This document shows positions 8,801 through 18,610 of a stretch of 64,000 bases of DNA, piece after piece. The notes beneath the pieces were generated by a model. That model was not told the DNA's origin and did not search any database. It was given only the letters and a program-made list of their open reading frames with translations. Numbering within the stretch: position 1 is the stretch's first letter; every line of letters begins with the position of its first letter. The stretch spans positions 682,001 to 746,000 of the forward strand of contig NZ_AP018681.1 of the NCBI RefSeq assembly GCF_002218025.2. Reading direction: 5' to 3'. Source of the DNA: Vibrio casei. Lineage in GTDB: Bacteria > Pseudomonadota > Gammaproteobacteria > Enterobacterales > Vibrionaceae. A program made the position numbers and the translations under genes.

Positions 8801-9406
8801 ATGAATTATTTAATCTCGCATAACACAACCCATCATCCATTTCTTTCTATCACCGCAAGAAAGAAAACCATCAAACATAAGTTGTTTTATGTGATGAGTG
8901 GTTACCTTTCGGTAAGAGTAGGGAAGGAAGAATATTTAGTCTCCGCCCAAGAAGCGTTTTGGCTACCACTTGAATGCTTAACAGCCCTAACCTACTTTCC
9001 CAATAGCCAGATATTAGAAATAGAAATATCTGCACGATCACGCAGTCATTATTCTCATCAAGCTGGTTATGTCAGCCCTTCACCGCTAATGTCCGCCCTG
9101 CTTGAAAAACTGGCTTTGCACTCTTTTTCACCGGAAAACATTCAACTAATGACTTGGTTAAAAGCGTTAAACTTCGAATTGGAATCTCTAAAACCAATAC
9201 TCTCAAATGGCAGTATTACCTTACAAGAGGCCTGTCAAAAAGGAAAAAATGCTTTATCTTTTCAAATGTCCATCAATGTTCGTGACGCCCTTAAAGCTCG
9301 CGCTTCTGGCATCAAACGTGAAAAGGTAATTACTGATTTTTTTAATGGCTCCGAAAATCATGCCAATGAGTTGTGTTTGGCGATTGCCAATACCTCACTG
9401 AATTAA
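8801..9406 (+). CDS. AraC-type cupin sensor domain protein without HTH
   Basis: A 201-residue protein resembling the N-terminal cupin and dimerisation part of AraC-family regulators (HKLFYVMSGYLSVRVGKEEY, then QEAFWLPLECLTALTYFP). No second AraC-type helix-turn-helix is recognisable in the C-terminal 90 residues; NVRDALKARASGIKREKVI is the only candidate DNA-facing helix. ATG at 8801 has only a weak ribosome binding site. Neighbours are unrelated. It may be a truncated regulator kept for another role, or a distinct family; function unknown. Confidence 0.55.
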   Translation: MNYLISHNTTHHPFLSITARKKTIKHKLFYVMSGYLSVRVGKEEYLVSAQEAFWLPLECLTALTYFPNSQILEIEISARSRSHYSHQAGYVSPSPLMSALLEKLALHSFSPENIQLMTWLKALNFELESLKPILSNGSITLQEACQKGKNALSFQMSINVRDALKARASGIKREKVITDFFNGSENHANELCLAIANTSLN

Positions 9407-9487
9407 TGTTTAAATCCTGTAGAGATGAAAAACCTAAAATATAAGAAATAAAGGCATCTCTACCCATCATGTGATAATAATCACAAT

Positions 9488-10009
9488 CTAAGAACGGTAA
9501 AGCCTTTGCTGTTGAATAAAATCACTCACTGAAGGCGTCGTTAAATCATCGATACCTCCACCACCAGAGCATTGCTCCCTTATGCGGGTACTGCGTATTG
9601 GTAATGTTTCTGGGCAGGCTAATACCGACCATTGCCTCATGATCTCCTCCGCTTTATAAAACTTTGAAAAATTGGTGAAATTATCCGGACCAATAACGAA
9701 AGTTAAGCGACTTTGAGAATATTGTTGCTGTAACTTATTAAGCAAAGAAAAAGTAGTGACACTGTCGCCAGGCTGATGTAACTCTTCTTCAATTCGGCTC
9801 AGCATCGCATTAGGCAGATTAATATCGATAAGAAATTTTTCGATCATTTGGCAGCGAATCTCAAATGGGAGCATATTTTTACCCCATGCATGTGCAATGC
9901 TAGGAACCAGTATTACTTGATCAAAATGAGTCAATGAATCCAATACGCTTTTGTGCCCTAAACTTGGCGGATTAAAAGCGCTACCAAAAATGGCAATGTT
10001 AGATTTCAT
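9488..10009 (-). CDS. Nicotinate-nucleotide adenylyltransferase-like protein
   Basis: A 173-residue nucleotidyltransferase of the NadD/NadM fold. It has the N-terminal nucleotide-binding signature GSAFNPPSLGH (residues 9-19) and the C-terminal IRSTRIRE stretch corresponding to the ISSTxxR motif. It should join ATP with nicotinate or nicotinamide mononucleotide. It is divergent from nadE, the last enzyme of NAD synthesis, which supports a role in NAD metabolism. At 173 residues it is shorter than housekeeping NadD (about 210), so it is probably a second, specialised enzyme. The start follows AAGGAAAG. Confidence 0.75.
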   Translation of the reverse strand: MKSNIAIFGSAFNPPSLGHKSVLDSLTHFDQVILVPSIAHAWGKNMLPFEIRCQMIEKFLIDINLPNAMLSRIEEELHQPGDSVTTFSLLNKLQQQYSQSRLTFVIGPDNFTNFSKFYKAEEIMRQWSVLACPETLPIRSTRIREQCSGGGGIDDLTTPSVSDFIQQQRLYRS

Positions 10010-10176
10010 TTTCTTTCCTTATTCACTCTAAGTGGATCATTAAACAGTCAAGTTGAATTGTATGCAAATAACACACATAAATCATGCCTTTTAACCTCAA
10101 CAGCCCCTAGCAAATTCAAGACATTTAGGTATATGATAAATACGTTTATTTTATTGCGGTACAATAAGGACTTTCC

Positions 10177-11007
10177 ATGGAACAACTCATCCGTCAAGAA
10201 ATGCAAGTATTACCCACTATTGACCCCCTATTTGAAATCTCTCGTCGAGTTTCTTTCATCAAGAAAAAGCTGAATGAATCCGGCTGCAAATCATTAATTT
10301 TAGGAATAAGTGGCGGTGTAGACTCCACCACTTGTGGTCGACTTGCACAAATCGCTATTGATGAACTGAATCACGAAAGACAATCTAATGATTACCAATT
10401 CATAGCCGTACGTTTGCCTTACGGTGAACAAAAAGATGAGGAAGAAGCTCAACTGGCATTAGGTTTTATTAAACCAACACACTCAATATCCGTCAATATA
10501 AAGCAAGGTGTTGAGGGTATTAACTCCGCCACTCATGCAGCACTTCATCACACCAATCTATTACCAACCGATCCGGCTAAATTAGATTTTGTAAAAGGTA
10601 ATGTGAAAGCTCGAGCTCGCATGGTGGCTCAATATGAAGTCGCTGGTTATGTTGGGGGGCTCGTACTTGGAACGGACCATTCAGCCGAAAATATTACAGG
10701 TTTTTATACTAAATTTGGTGATGGTGCTTGTGACTTAGCGCCTTTATTTGGATTAAATAAACGTCAAGTTCGTCAAGTAGCTGCAGTGTTAGGCGCTCCA
10801 GAGTGCTTAGTGAAGAAGATACCAACCGCAGATTTGGAAGAGCTAGCGCCTCAAAAAGCGGATGAAGATGCTTTAAACCTTACTTACGATCAAATCGATG
10901 ATTTCCTTGAAGGCTTACCAGTAAGCCAAGATGTGATAGACCGACTTGTGAGCGTATACAAAGCAACACAACACAAACGTCAACCAATCCCAACGATCTA
11001 TGATTAA
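10177..11007 (+). CDS. nadE: NH3-dependent NAD+ synthetase
   Basis: A 276-residue ammonia-dependent NAD synthetase, about the E. coli size (275). The P-loop-like ATP pyrophosphatase motif is [13 protein letters not shown] (43-55). Further family signatures are [36 protein letters not shown] and [18 protein letters not shown]. It converts deamido-NAD, ATP and ammonia to NAD in the cytoplasm. The start ATG at 10177 follows AAGGAC. It is divergent from the adenylyltransferase-like gene, so the two may share a regulatory region. Confidence 0.96.
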   Translation: MEQLIRQEMQVLPTIDPLFEISRRVSFIKKKLNESGCKSLILGISGGVDSTTCGRLAQIAIDELNHERQSNDYQFIAVRLPYGEQKDEEEAQLALGFIKPTHSISVNIKQGVEGINSATHAALHHTNLLPTDPAKLDFVKGNVKARARMVAQYEVAGYVGGLVLGTDHSAENITGFYTKFGDGACDLAPLFGLNKRQVRQVAAVLGAPECLVKKIPTADLEELAPQKADEDALNLTYDQIDDFLEGLPVSQDVIDRLVSVYKATQHKRQPIPTIYD

Positions 11008-11020
11008 TATCCGTAAAATA

Positions 11021-11051
11021 AAAGGACTCATTGATAAAAATGAGCCCTTTT
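11021..11051. terminator. Bidirectional terminator, nadE / yceI
   Basis: AAAGGACTCAT pairs with ATGAGCCCTTT (one A-C mismatch) between two convergent genes, with TTTT on the plus side and a shorter T-run on the minus side. Confidence 0.75.
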
Positions 11052-11082
11052 ATCACTATATGTTGCTACCCTTATCGTGTAT

Positions 11083-11667
11083 TTATTGCTTTATGCCTTC
11101 GACATAAAGGTCTAAATCAACATAACTAGTGCCTGCCATTTCTTTAATACCAAAATCGTTAAGTTCCAAACGAGTCGTCCCTTTAAAACCAGCGCGCTCA
11201 CCGCCCCATGGGTCTTTACCTGCCCCAATAAATTCAGCATCAATAGTCACAGGTACGGTTTTACCATGAAGTTCTAAATTACCATCAACGGATAATTTTC
11301 CTTCACCTTTATCCGTCACTTTGGTGCTTGTAAATGTTGCTTTTGAAAATTTGCTTACATTCAAAAAGTCATCACTTCGAATATGTTTATCACGATCGGC
11401 ATGATTTGAATCAACACTGCTAGTATCAACCACAACCTTCACTTTAGACGCTGCTACATTTTTAGGGTCATACGAAAAGGTCCCCTCAAAATCATTAAAA
11501 CGACCTTGTGTGAAGCTAAAACCTAGGTGACTTACTCGGAAATTAACAGAGGCATGAGCACCCTTAGTATCAATATTATAATCAGAAGCGATTGCTCCCA
11601 TAGGAAAAACGATAGAGGCACATAAACCGGCAGTCGTTATCCATTTTTTCATTTCCATCTTTATCAT
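11083..11667 (-). CDS. yceI: YceI-family periplasmic lipocalin-like protein
   Basis: A 194-residue protein with an N-terminal signal peptide (KKWITTAGLCASIVFPMGAIA, cleavage before SDYN) and the full YceI domain (NIDTKGAHASVNFRVSHLGFS to the VDLDLYVEGIKQ end). YceI proteins are beta-barrels binding long isoprenoid or quinone-like lipids. ATG at 11667 overlaps the cytochrome b561 stop; a later ATG at 11661 or 11652 is also possible. The b561-yceI pair mirrors yceJ-yceI of E. coli. Confidence 0.92.
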   Translation of the reverse strand: MIKMEMKKWITTAGLCASIVFPMGAIASDYNIDTKGAHASVNFRVSHLGFSFTQGRFNDFEGTFSYDPKNVAASKVKVVVDTSSVDSNHADRDKHIRSDDFLNVSKFSKATFTSTKVTDKGEGKLSVDGNLELHGKTVPVTIDAEFIGAGKDPWGGERAGFKGTTRLELNDFGIKEMAGTSYVDLDLYVEGIKQ

Positions 11668-12203
11668 TTTGTTGCTCCTGTTATTTTTCTTAAGGTATTG
11701 TCTTTATTAACAAAGTGATGTTTCAAGGCCGCAATCGCATGAACGGAAGCTAGCCCTATGAGTACGCAAGCAAAATAGTAATGTAGCATGCCAGCAATAT
11801 CGGATTGGTCTTCAAATAAAGCGCCTAAAGAAGGGACGGTGATCCAATCAAAAATATCAATGCCACGCCCATCTGAAGTTGAAATCAAATAACCAGAAAT
11901 AAATATCCCAAAGAGTAGTAGGTACATCAAAGCATGAGCAATTTTGGCAGCCACTTTCTCAAAATGAGATCCTTCAATTTGAGGTGATGATGTCAACATT
12001 TTCCAAATAACACGAAAAACCGTGTATGCAGCAAGCATTAACCCCACCGATTTATGCCAATGCGGAGCATCTTGATACCACGCACTATAGTAGTCTAGGT
12101 CAACCATCCATAATCCTGCGGCAAATAAACCAATGATTATCGCCGCTGACAACCAATGATTCACTTTGGCTAAAAAATTATATTGATCCACATTTTGTTT
12201 CAT
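11664..12203 (-). CDS. yceJ: Cytochrome b561 (YceJ/CybB type)
   Basis: A di-haem b-type cytochrome of the inner membrane with four membrane segments: NHWLSAAIIIGLFAAGLWMV, a second around KSVGLMLAAYTVFRVIW, a third around IAHALMYLLLFGIFISGYLI and a fourth around LHYYFACVLIGLASVHAIAA. Haem-ligand histidines are in NHW, HWHK, AHALMY and HYYF/HAIAALKHH. The open frame extends 59 codons upstream of 12203, but the chosen ATG (MKQNVDQYNFLAKVNHW) gives 179 residues, the family length, and is preceded by AGAAAG. It probably moves electrons between quinone and periplasmic partners. Confidence 0.88.
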   Translation of the reverse strand: MKQNVDQYNFLAKVNHWLSAAIIIGLFAAGLWMVDLDYYSAWYQDAPHWHKSVGLMLAAYTVFRVIWKMLTSSPQIEGSHFEKVAAKIAHALMYLLLFGIFISGYLISTSDGRGIDIFDWITVPSLGALFEDQSDIAGMLHYYFACVLIGLASVHAIAALKHHFVNKDNTLRKITGATK

Positions 12204-12593
12204 ATTCTTTCTACCGTCGCTGCTAATGTGATGTTGGCAATGCATAAAGCATGAGTATGCACTGATGGCATAATTACAATAAATCATCATCGTTGAACAC
12301 GTCATTTGCAAAATGGACGGCGACGCAAAGTATCGCCCCAAAAACACAAACGACATTACCCACACTATAATGATAATCAATAAGACGAAACAAACATTAA
12401 CATTATTTTCTGTAACATTTGCTTACTGAGTTGACGTGCAAGTCAATCTTAATAGATATTTTATCATTTATTTACAAAAAGTTAGAAAATGAGAGAGTAA
12501 GTTGAAAGATATTAACAACTCATACGGTCTTTTAAGTATTCGTTATGATGAGTGATATACGCTTAACTAAACCATTTTAAAAGGATTGAACGT
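12204..12593. other. Divergent promoter region, b561-yceI / msrPQ
   Basis: About 390 bases once the b561 start is set at 12203. The open frame continuing upstream of b561 (to 12380) lacks conservation with the family and is treated as non-coding. The region must hold the divergent promoters of two envelope redox operons. No clear operator was recognised. Confidence 0.45.
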
Positions 12594-13613
12594 ATGCTAA
12601 TTAAAAATCGCCCTTCTTGGTTTCTGAATGAAAGAGATTCAACACCTGAATCTATCTATAAAGAACGCAGAGAAATTGTTAAGAAGCTTGGTATAGCCGC
12701 CGCAATAACTCCATTTTCCACACAAGCAAATGCGGGGATATTTGATGTATTTTCGTCCAAAAAAGATAATGAACCATACCAAGATCCTCGGGTTGCATTG
12801 CAAAGTATAGACTCCCAATACTCCACGCAAGGACTAACATTAACACCAGAAAATAAAGTACTTACTTATAATAATTTTTATGAATTCGGTAGTAGCAAAG
12901 GGTCTCCTGCTGAGCTAGCTAAAGGCTTTCAGACCACACCTTGGACAATAACTATTGATGGCGAAGTGGCTAAAGCCGTCACTTTGGATATGGACGATGT
13001 AATGAAAAGCATGCAGATAGAGGAGCGTATTTATCGCCATCGCTGTGTAGAAGCTTGGTCTATGAATGTACCGTGGTTAGGATTTAGTCTCGCGTCATTA
13101 TTAAAACTCGTTCAGCCAACCAGTAAAGCTAAATACGTCGCATTTGAAACACTCTATGACCCAGAACGCATGCCAGGACAAAAATCATATTCTGTTGGTG
13201 GCGGGATTGATTACCCCTATGTAGAAGGCCTAACTATCGACGAAGCTATGAACCCACTTACTTTGATGACAGTCGGTTTATATGGAAAAACACTTGCACC
13301 ACAAAATGGCGCTCCACTTCGATTAATTGTTCCATGGAAATATGGTTTTAAAGGCATTAAATCCATAGTGAAAATTCACCTATTAGAACAACAACCACCA
13401 ACAACATGGAACCTGCTTGCAGCCAATGAATATGGCTTTTATGCCAACGTAAACCCTAACGTAGATCACCCAAGATGGAGCCAAGCAAGTGAACGTTTCA
13501 TAGGTGAAGGCAGTTTATTTAGCTCTCGCCGCCAAGATACCTTAATGTTTAATGGTTATGGCGAAACGGTAGCATCCTTATATAAAGGTTTAGACCTAAA
13601 GCGGAATTATTGA
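12594..13613 (+). CDS. msrP: Periplasmic methionine sulfoxide reductase catalytic subunit MsrP
   Basis: A 339-residue molybdopterin enzyme (formerly YedY). A twin-arginine pair (RR at 25-26) followed by [19 protein letters not shown] marks Tat export. The molybdenum-ligating cysteine lies in [10 protein letters not shown] (C151), and the family motifs [19 protein letters not shown] and [21 protein letters not shown] follow. It reduces methionine sulfoxide in periplasmic proteins, taking electrons from MsrQ. ATG at 12594 follows AAAGGATTG. The stop is adjacent to the msrQ start, so they form an operon. Confidence 0.96.
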   Translation: MLIKNRPSWFLNERDSTPESIYKERREIVKKLGIAAAITPFSTQANAGIFDVFSSKKDNEPYQDPRVALQSIDSQYSTQGLTLTPENKVLTYNNFYEFGSSKGSPAELAKGFQTTPWTITIDGEVAKAVTLDMDDVMKSMQIEERIYRHRCVEAWSMNVPWLGFSLASLLKLVQPTSKAKYVAFETLYDPERMPGQKSYSVGGGIDYPYVEGLTIDEAMNPLTLMTVGLYGKTLAPQNGAPLRLIVPWKYGFKGIKSIVKIHLLEQQPPTTWNLLAANEYGFYANVNPNVDHPRWSQASERFIGEGSLFSSRRQDTLMFNGYGETVASLYKGLDLKRNY

Positions 13614-13615
13614 TC

Positions 13616-14245
13616 ATGAAACTTTCACCCAATCATATTATTGGGCTAAAAGTGTTTATTCATTTGGCTCAACTGTTTGCTTTTACATGGCTATTATTTG
13701 CAGTCTTAAATGGTCATTTAGGAGCAGACCCAGTTCAACCGATCATTCACTTCACAGGAAAAGCGGCTTTAAATACATTGTTTTTGGCTCTATTGATTTC
13801 CCCTATTGCACAAAAACTAAAACAAGGGCAATTAATAAGAACCCGTCGATTACTTGGTGTATATAGTTTTGTTTGGGCAATTATTCATCTTACAAGCTAT
13901 TCATGGCTAGACTTAGCATTAGAGTGGCAGTTAATTGGCAGTGAGATTATTAAGAGACCTTATTTAGTGATCGGAGCAACGGTATGGATAATCCTGTGCT
14001 TATTAACACTAACCTCAACACAAAGAATGCAGCGTCGGTTAGGTAAGAAATGGCAGCAATTACACAACTGGGTATACCTTGCCGCCATCCTTGCGCCTAT
14101 TCACTACTACTGGTCTGTAAAATCAGATATTGTTGAGCCTACTATTTATATCATGGCTGCCTTATTGTTACTTCTGGTTCGCAAAGACAAAATCCAACGA
14201 TGGATCAAGCCCATCAGAAATAAAATACGCACATTACGAATGTAA
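13616..14245 (+). CDS. msrQ: MsrQ haem-binding membrane subunit
   Basis: A 209-residue membrane protein with about six hydrophobic segments and the ferric-reductase-like core of the YedZ family (GKAALNTLFLALLISPIA, RRLLGVYSFVWAIIHL, LHNWVYLAAILAPIHYYW), whose histidines bind b-type haem. It passes electrons from quinones or flavin reductase to MsrP. A TTG six bases earlier is possible, but ATG at 13616, two bases after the msrP stop, is preferred. The tail is basic and cytosolic. Confidence 0.93.
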   Translation: MKLSPNHIIGLKVFIHLAQLFAFTWLLFAVLNGHLGADPVQPIIHFTGKAALNTLFLALLISPIAQKLKQGQLIRTRRLLGVYSFVWAIIHLTSYSWLDLALEWQLIGSEIIKRPYLVIGATVWIILCLLTLTSTQRMQRRLGKKWQQLHNWVYLAAILAPIHYYWSVKSDIVEPTIYIMAALLLLLVRKDKIQRWIKPIRNKIRTLRM

Positions 14246-14306
14246 ACTTCCTCAGTCATAATTTCTTAACCTATCATAGGCATTCTGATTAATAGAATTT
14301 CTAATC

Positions 14307-15110
14307 ATGATGAATGCCTTGAAAACTCTGAAAAGATATCAGTACGAACGTTATGCGGTTTTATGTCGACTAGCTTACCCAAGGGTTTTTAAGCAAACAA
14401 GATACGGTTTTGATCCTAACGGACAACGTATAATTAAAAATGCCAAAGGCAAAACTTTAATACGTGTTTTGTGGAGCAAAGATAAAGAAGAGGTTATCGT
14501 TGTTATTAAAGGCTCCCATAGCCCTTCAGACTGGTTTATCAATCTCGCAATGTGGCTTCGTTCATGCGAAACAACACTTGGCTTAAACTATTCAATTCAT
14601 GCTGGTTTTTATTATCTGTTACATCAAGAAAGCATGCCCGCTCATCGGCAAGATACGCTTGGAGACTCGGTCATTGTAAGGCTAGAAACTATTTTAACAC
14701 CTTTAATTAACAGCGGTAAAAGAATCAGTGTCACTGGTCATTCATCCGGTGGCGCTATTGGTTTAGTGATCGCTGACTACTTAGAAACAAAGTACCCTAA
14801 TGTCATTAAACGAGTGGTTACCTTTGGCCAACCTGCCGTTGGTGGTTGGCGATTTCGTCAAAACTATCAACTTGCACGTCGTACTTTTCGTATATGCTGT
14901 GATATTGACATGGTTACTTTCCTTCCTCCTATTCCTTTTATGTATTGGCATACTGGCAAAATGCTATGGCTATATAATGAACGAATTCACGAAAATACAC
15001 CTACCATTCTTCGACTTGGTCGCTCTATATTAAGCTGGCTACTTAGGCCATTCTCTTATCATTTAATGAGTAAATACATTCGAGACAAAGATTTTTTTGA
15101 CGACAGATAA
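14307..15110 (+). CDS. Class 3 lipase family protein
   Basis: A 267-residue alpha/beta hydrolase of the lipase class 3 group. The nucleophile elbow is GHSSG (144-148, serine 146), followed by VVTFGQPAVGG, and the catalytic histidine may be the YH near position 250. There is no signal peptide, so unlike fungal class 3 lipases it is presumably cytoplasmic or membrane-associated; segments near 227-250 (MYWHTGKMLW, ILSWLLRPFSYHL) are hydrophobic. Substrate unknown. It lies alone between msrQ and the EAL gene. Confidence 0.8.
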   Translation: MMNALKTLKRYQYERYAVLCRLAYPRVFKQTRYGFDPNGQRIIKNAKGKTLIRVLWSKDKEEVIVVIKGSHSPSDWFINLAMWLRSCETTLGLNYSIHAGFYYLLHQESMPAHRQDTLGDSVIVRLETILTPLINSGKRISVTGHSSGGAIGLVIADYLETKYPNVIKRVVTFGQPAVGGWRFRQNYQLARRTFRICCDIDMVTFLPPIPFMYWHTGKMLWLYNERIHENTPTILRLGRSILSWLLRPFSYHLMSKYIRDKDFFDDR

Positions 15111-15265
15111 TAAATAAAACCAATGGTTATAAATACGTTAAGGTAGGAATGAAAATGTGTTAACAGATTAATATAAAGTCATTTATATCGATAATATTGA
15201 TAGATGTTCATCACTCTGTTTACTACATTAATTAGTAAATACTGGTATAATCTGAGTCTTAATTC

Positions 15266-16036
15266 ATGCTTGAAAACTTAAAAATATTTTTATTTAAAGA
15301 CAAATTTGGTAACCATATCTCTAAGTATAAAAGCTTTCTACTTAGCAGTGTATTTCAACCTATTTTCAACCATAATAATAACATTGTAGGTGTGGAAGCA
15401 CTTTTAAGAATAAAAGATGTATCAGGTGAATCTATTTGCCCTGGGTTTTATTTCTCAGATCAAAATCCGGACAAAGAAGATAAAGTAACGATTGACAAAA
15501 TTAGTCGAATTTTACACCTTAATAATTTTGCTTCTTCCCAATACTGCAACAAAAAATTGTTTTTAAATTTACTTCCTGATGCAATTAAAACCCTTCATTC
15601 ACCTTGCCTATACGACATACGCTTTTTACGAGAAATGAAAAAGCTTAACATCAGCTCAAAACAAGTTGTTTTAGAGTTGCTAGAAGTAGGATGTGATAAT
15701 TTATATGAACTACAAAGATCAATAGGTAACTTGAATAATTATGGCTTTAATATCGCTATCGATGATTTTGGTTCAGAACATTCAAATGCTAATCGCGTGA
15801 GTCTTATTTGCTCGAGCGTCTTAAAAATAGACAAAAGCTTACTGAACCAATTTATGAAAGGTAATAAAACCAATTTAACCCAAGCGATGAAAATGGCGAA
15901 TATATTTAAGGCTCAAACGGTTATTGAAGGCATAGAAAACCAAAACCAATTAGACACCATGCGCGCCCTTAATATTGATATGTATCAAGGCTACTTTCTA
16001 GCAATGCCACAGCCAATAGCTTCCTGCCCCGAATAA
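15266..16036 (+). CDS. EAL-domain cyclic-di-GMP phosphodiesterase
   Basis: A 256-residue stand-alone EAL domain. Catalytic and metal-binding motifs are kept: EAL (44-46), N101 in LFLNLLPD, LELLE (136-140), DDFG (166-169), KID (187-189), EGIE (221-224) and QGYF (241-244). It should therefore hydrolyse c-di-GMP to pGpG. There is no sensory domain, signal peptide or membrane segment, so control must be by expression or partner proteins. The ribosome binding site is poor (start at 15266). Nothing nearby points to a specific target. Confidence 0.88.
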   Translation: MLENLKIFLFKDKFGNHISKYKSFLLSSVFQPIFNHNNNIVGVEALLRIKDVSGESICPGFYFSDQNPDKEDKVTIDKISRILHLNNFASSQYCNKKLFLNLLPDAIKTLHSPCLYDIRFLREMKKLNISSKQVVLELLEVGCDNLYELQRSIGNLNNYGFNIAIDDFGSEHSNANRVSLICSSVLKIDKSLLNQFMKGNKTNLTQAMKMANIFKAQTVIEGIENQNQLDTMRALNIDMYQGYFLAMPQPIASCPE

Positions 16037-16178
16037 CATCCCCAAAGCATTAAATCGTGCTAACCTTATTTAAGGCAAGACAAACCGCCACATTAATAAC
16101 ATATTATAAGTCCAAATTTTATACGTCAAACAATGCTTTCTTTGCGGCTTAATGATTTATTATCTCCCTCAATAGACA

Positions 16179-16207
16179 CAAAAAACGCACCCGAAAGTGC
16201 GCTTCTT
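16179..16207 (-). terminator. Terminator of kbl-tdh
   Basis: On the minus strand GCGCAC, a short loop and GTGCGTTTTTT form a classical intrinsic terminator 11 bases after the tdh stop. On plus it could also stop the EAL gene, with a poorer tail. Confidence 0.85.
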
Positions 16208-16217
16208 CAATGACTAA

Positions 16218-17270
16218 TTACTTAGTCCAATCTAGTATCACTTTCCCAGAAAGCCCGCCACGCATAGTGTCAAAGCCCTCTTGGAAATCATCAACGCTGA
16301 AGTGATGCGTGATAATTGGTGTTAGATCTAAGCCTGATTGAATCAAGCTCGCCATCTTGTACCAAGTTTCGAACATTTCCCTGCCATAGATGCCTTTGAT
16401 CACTAAACCTTTAAAGATCACTTTAGTCCAGTCAATCGCCATGTCAGATGGTGGAATGCCAAGTAAGGCAACACGCCCACCGTGATTCATGCCTTCTAGC
16501 ATGGCATTAAATGCAGATGGTACGCCTGACATTTCTAGGCCCACATCAAAACCTTCCGTCATACCCAGTTCAGTCATCACATCTTCTAGCTTTTCATTGG
16601 CGACGTTAACGGCGCGAGTGACGCCCATTTTACGTGCAAGGTCTAAGCGATATTCATTCACATCAGTAATAACAACGTGACGAGCACCAACATGTTTTGC
16701 CACTGCTGCCGCCATAATACCAATTGGGCCAGCACCTGTGATCAACACATCTTCACCCACCAAATCAAACGATAGCGCTGTATGAACGGCATTACCAAAT
16801 GGGTCAAAGATGGAAGCTAAATCATCTGAAATTTCATTTGGGATCTTGAATGCGTTAAAAGCAGGGATCACTAAGTATTCAGAGAACGCACCGGTACGGT
16901 TTACACCCACGCCCGTTGTATTACGACATAAGTGAGTACGACCGCCACGGCAGTTACGACAGTGACCACAAGTGATATGGCCTTCACCTGAAACACGGTC
17001 GCCAAGTTCAAAACCTTTTACTTCTTGACCAATACCAACCACTTCACCCACGTATTCGTGACCAACAACCATTGGGTAAGGAATAGTATTTTGTGACCAC
17101 TCATCCCAGTTATATATATGAACATCAGTACCACAAATAGCGGTTTTACGAATTTTGATTAAGATGTCGTTATGACCCATTTCAGGCATATCAACTTCTG
17201 TCATCCAAATGCCTTCTTCAGGCTTTAGCTTAGAGAGTGCTTTAATTTTACCCATAGATTGAACTGACAT
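16218..17270 (-). CDS. tdh: L-threonine 3-dehydrogenase
   Basis: A 350-residue zinc-dependent medium-chain dehydrogenase. Catalytic zinc residues are in [12 protein letters not shown], the structural zinc site is [15 protein letters not shown], and the NAD fold is [18 protein letters not shown]. It oxidises threonine to 2-amino-3-ketobutyrate in the cytoplasm, which Kbl then cleaves. The kbl stop and tdh start are adjacent, so the two are cotranscribed with kbl first. The alternative start six codons in would match the E. coli N-terminus more closely. Confidence 0.97.
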   Translation of the reverse strand: MSVQSMGKIKALSKLKPEEGIWMTEVDMPEMGHNDILIKIRKTAICGTDVHIYNWDEWSQNTIPYPMVVGHEYVGEVVGIGQEVKGFELGDRVSGEGHITCGHCRNCRGGRTHLCRNTTGVGVNRTGAFSEYLVIPAFNAFKIPNEISDDLASIFDPFGNAVHTALSFDLVGEDVLITGAGPIGIMAAAVAKHVGARHVVITDVNEYRLDLARKMGVTRAVNVANEKLEDVMTELGMTEGFDVGLEMSGVPSAFNAMLEGMNHGGRVALLGIPPSDMAIDWTKVIFKGLVIKGIYGREMFETWYKMASLIQSGLDLTPIITHHFSVDDFQEGFDTMRGGLSGKVILDWTK

Positions 17271-18464
17271 TTAGATGATCTCCATTTCTTTACCAACTGC
17301 GATGAAAGCATCAATTGCGCGATCTAATTGCTCACGACTATGTGCTGCTGACATTTGAGTACGAATACGCGCTTGGCCTTTAGGCACTACAGGGAATGAA
17401 AAACCTACAACATAAATGCCTTTTTCAAGTGCACGCTCTGCAAACTCAGCCGCGACTTTTGCATCACCTAACATGATTGGAATGATCGCGTGATCCGCGC
17501 CAGCCATTGTGAAGCCTGCCTCGGTCATACGAGTGCGAAAATGCGTAGCGTTATCCCAAAGCTTCGCGCGTAAATCACTGCTTTCGGCCAATAAATCAAT
17601 CACTCGAATAGAAGCTGAAACGATCGCTGGAGCCACTGAATTTGAGAACAAGTAAGGGCGAGAACGCTGACGTAGCCAATCAATCACTTCTTTTTTACCA
17701 GAAGTATAACCACCTGAAGCGCCGCCCATGGCTTTGCCTAGTGTGCCCGTGATCAAGTCGATACGGCCCATTACATTATTGTATTCGTGAGTACCACGAC
17801 CATTTTCCCCCATAAACCCAACAGCATGAGAATCATCGACCATCACTAACGCATTGTATTTATCGGCTAAATCACAGATAGCAGTTAAGTTAGCAACCAC
17901 ACCATCCATTGAGAATACGCCATCAGTAACAATGAGTTTATGACGCGCGCCAGCTTCATTCGCTGCAATCAACTGCTCTTCCAGTTCCGCCATATTGTTG
18001 TTGCTGTAACGGAATCGTTTTGCTTTACATAAGCGCACACCATCAATGATTGAAGCGTGGTTTAATGCATCAGAAATAATTGCATCTTCTGCGCCAAGAA
18101 TCGTTTCAAATAAACCTGTATTGGCATCAAAGCATGACGTATAAAGAATAGTGTCTTCCATGCCTAAAAACTCAGAAAGCTTACACTCCAATTCTTTATG
18201 TGAATCTTGTGTACCACAAATAAAACGAACGGATGCCATGCCAAAGCCATGCTCGTCCATCCCTTGTTTTGCTGCTTCGATCAATGCGGGATGATTGGCA
18301 AGGCCAAGGTAGTTATTCGCACAGAAGTTCAATACCTCTTCACCAGTCGAAATAGAGACAGCAGCCGCTTGAGCAGAAGTGATAATGCGTTCAGATTTAT
18401 ACAAACCTTCAGACTTAACATCTTCAATTTGTTGGTTAATTTGACTGTAGAATGCAGAAGACAT
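17271..18464 (-). CDS. kbl: 2-amino-3-ketobutyrate CoA ligase
   Basis: A 397-residue PLP enzyme of the alpha-oxoamine synthase family; E. coli Kbl is 398. The PLP lysine lies in [14 protein letters not shown]; other signatures are [23 protein letters not shown] and [13 protein letters not shown]. It cleaves aminoketobutyrate with CoA to glycine and acetyl-CoA. The start follows AAAGGAAATTTC. First gene of the kbl-tdh operon, divergent from a LysR gene that is its likely regulator. Confidence 0.97.
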   Translation of the reverse strand: MSSAFYSQINQQIEDVKSEGLYKSERIITSAQAAAVSISTGEEVLNFCANNYLGLANHPALIEAAKQGMDEHGFGMASVRFICGTQDSHKELECKLSEFLGMEDTILYTSCFDANTGLFETILGAEDAIISDALNHASIIDGVRLCKAKRFRYSNNNMAELEEQLIAANEAGARHKLIVTDGVFSMDGVVANLTAICDLADKYNALVMVDDSHAVGFMGENGRGTHEYNNVMGRIDLITGTLGKAMGGASGGYTSGKKEVIDWLRQRSRPYLFSNSVAPAIVSASIRVIDLLAESSDLRAKLWDNATHFRTRMTEAGFTMAGADHAIIPIMLGDAKVAAEFAERALEKGIYVVGFSFPVVPKGQARIRTQMSAAHSREQLDRAIDAFIAVGKEMEII

Positions 18465-18610
18465 GAAATTTCCTTTTTATATTTATGATTTTTTCAATTA
18501 AAAACCTACCATCTATTCTAGTTTATGCCATAAAAGACTATTATCCCCCTGCATGGAAAAACATTAGTGAATTGAATTCACAAATAGACTCACTGCTTGG
18601 AGATAATGGC

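Noticed and set aside
12204..12380. N-terminal extension of the cytochrome b561 frame
   Set aside because: Not conserved in the family; cysteine-rich random-looking residues and a better start at 12203.
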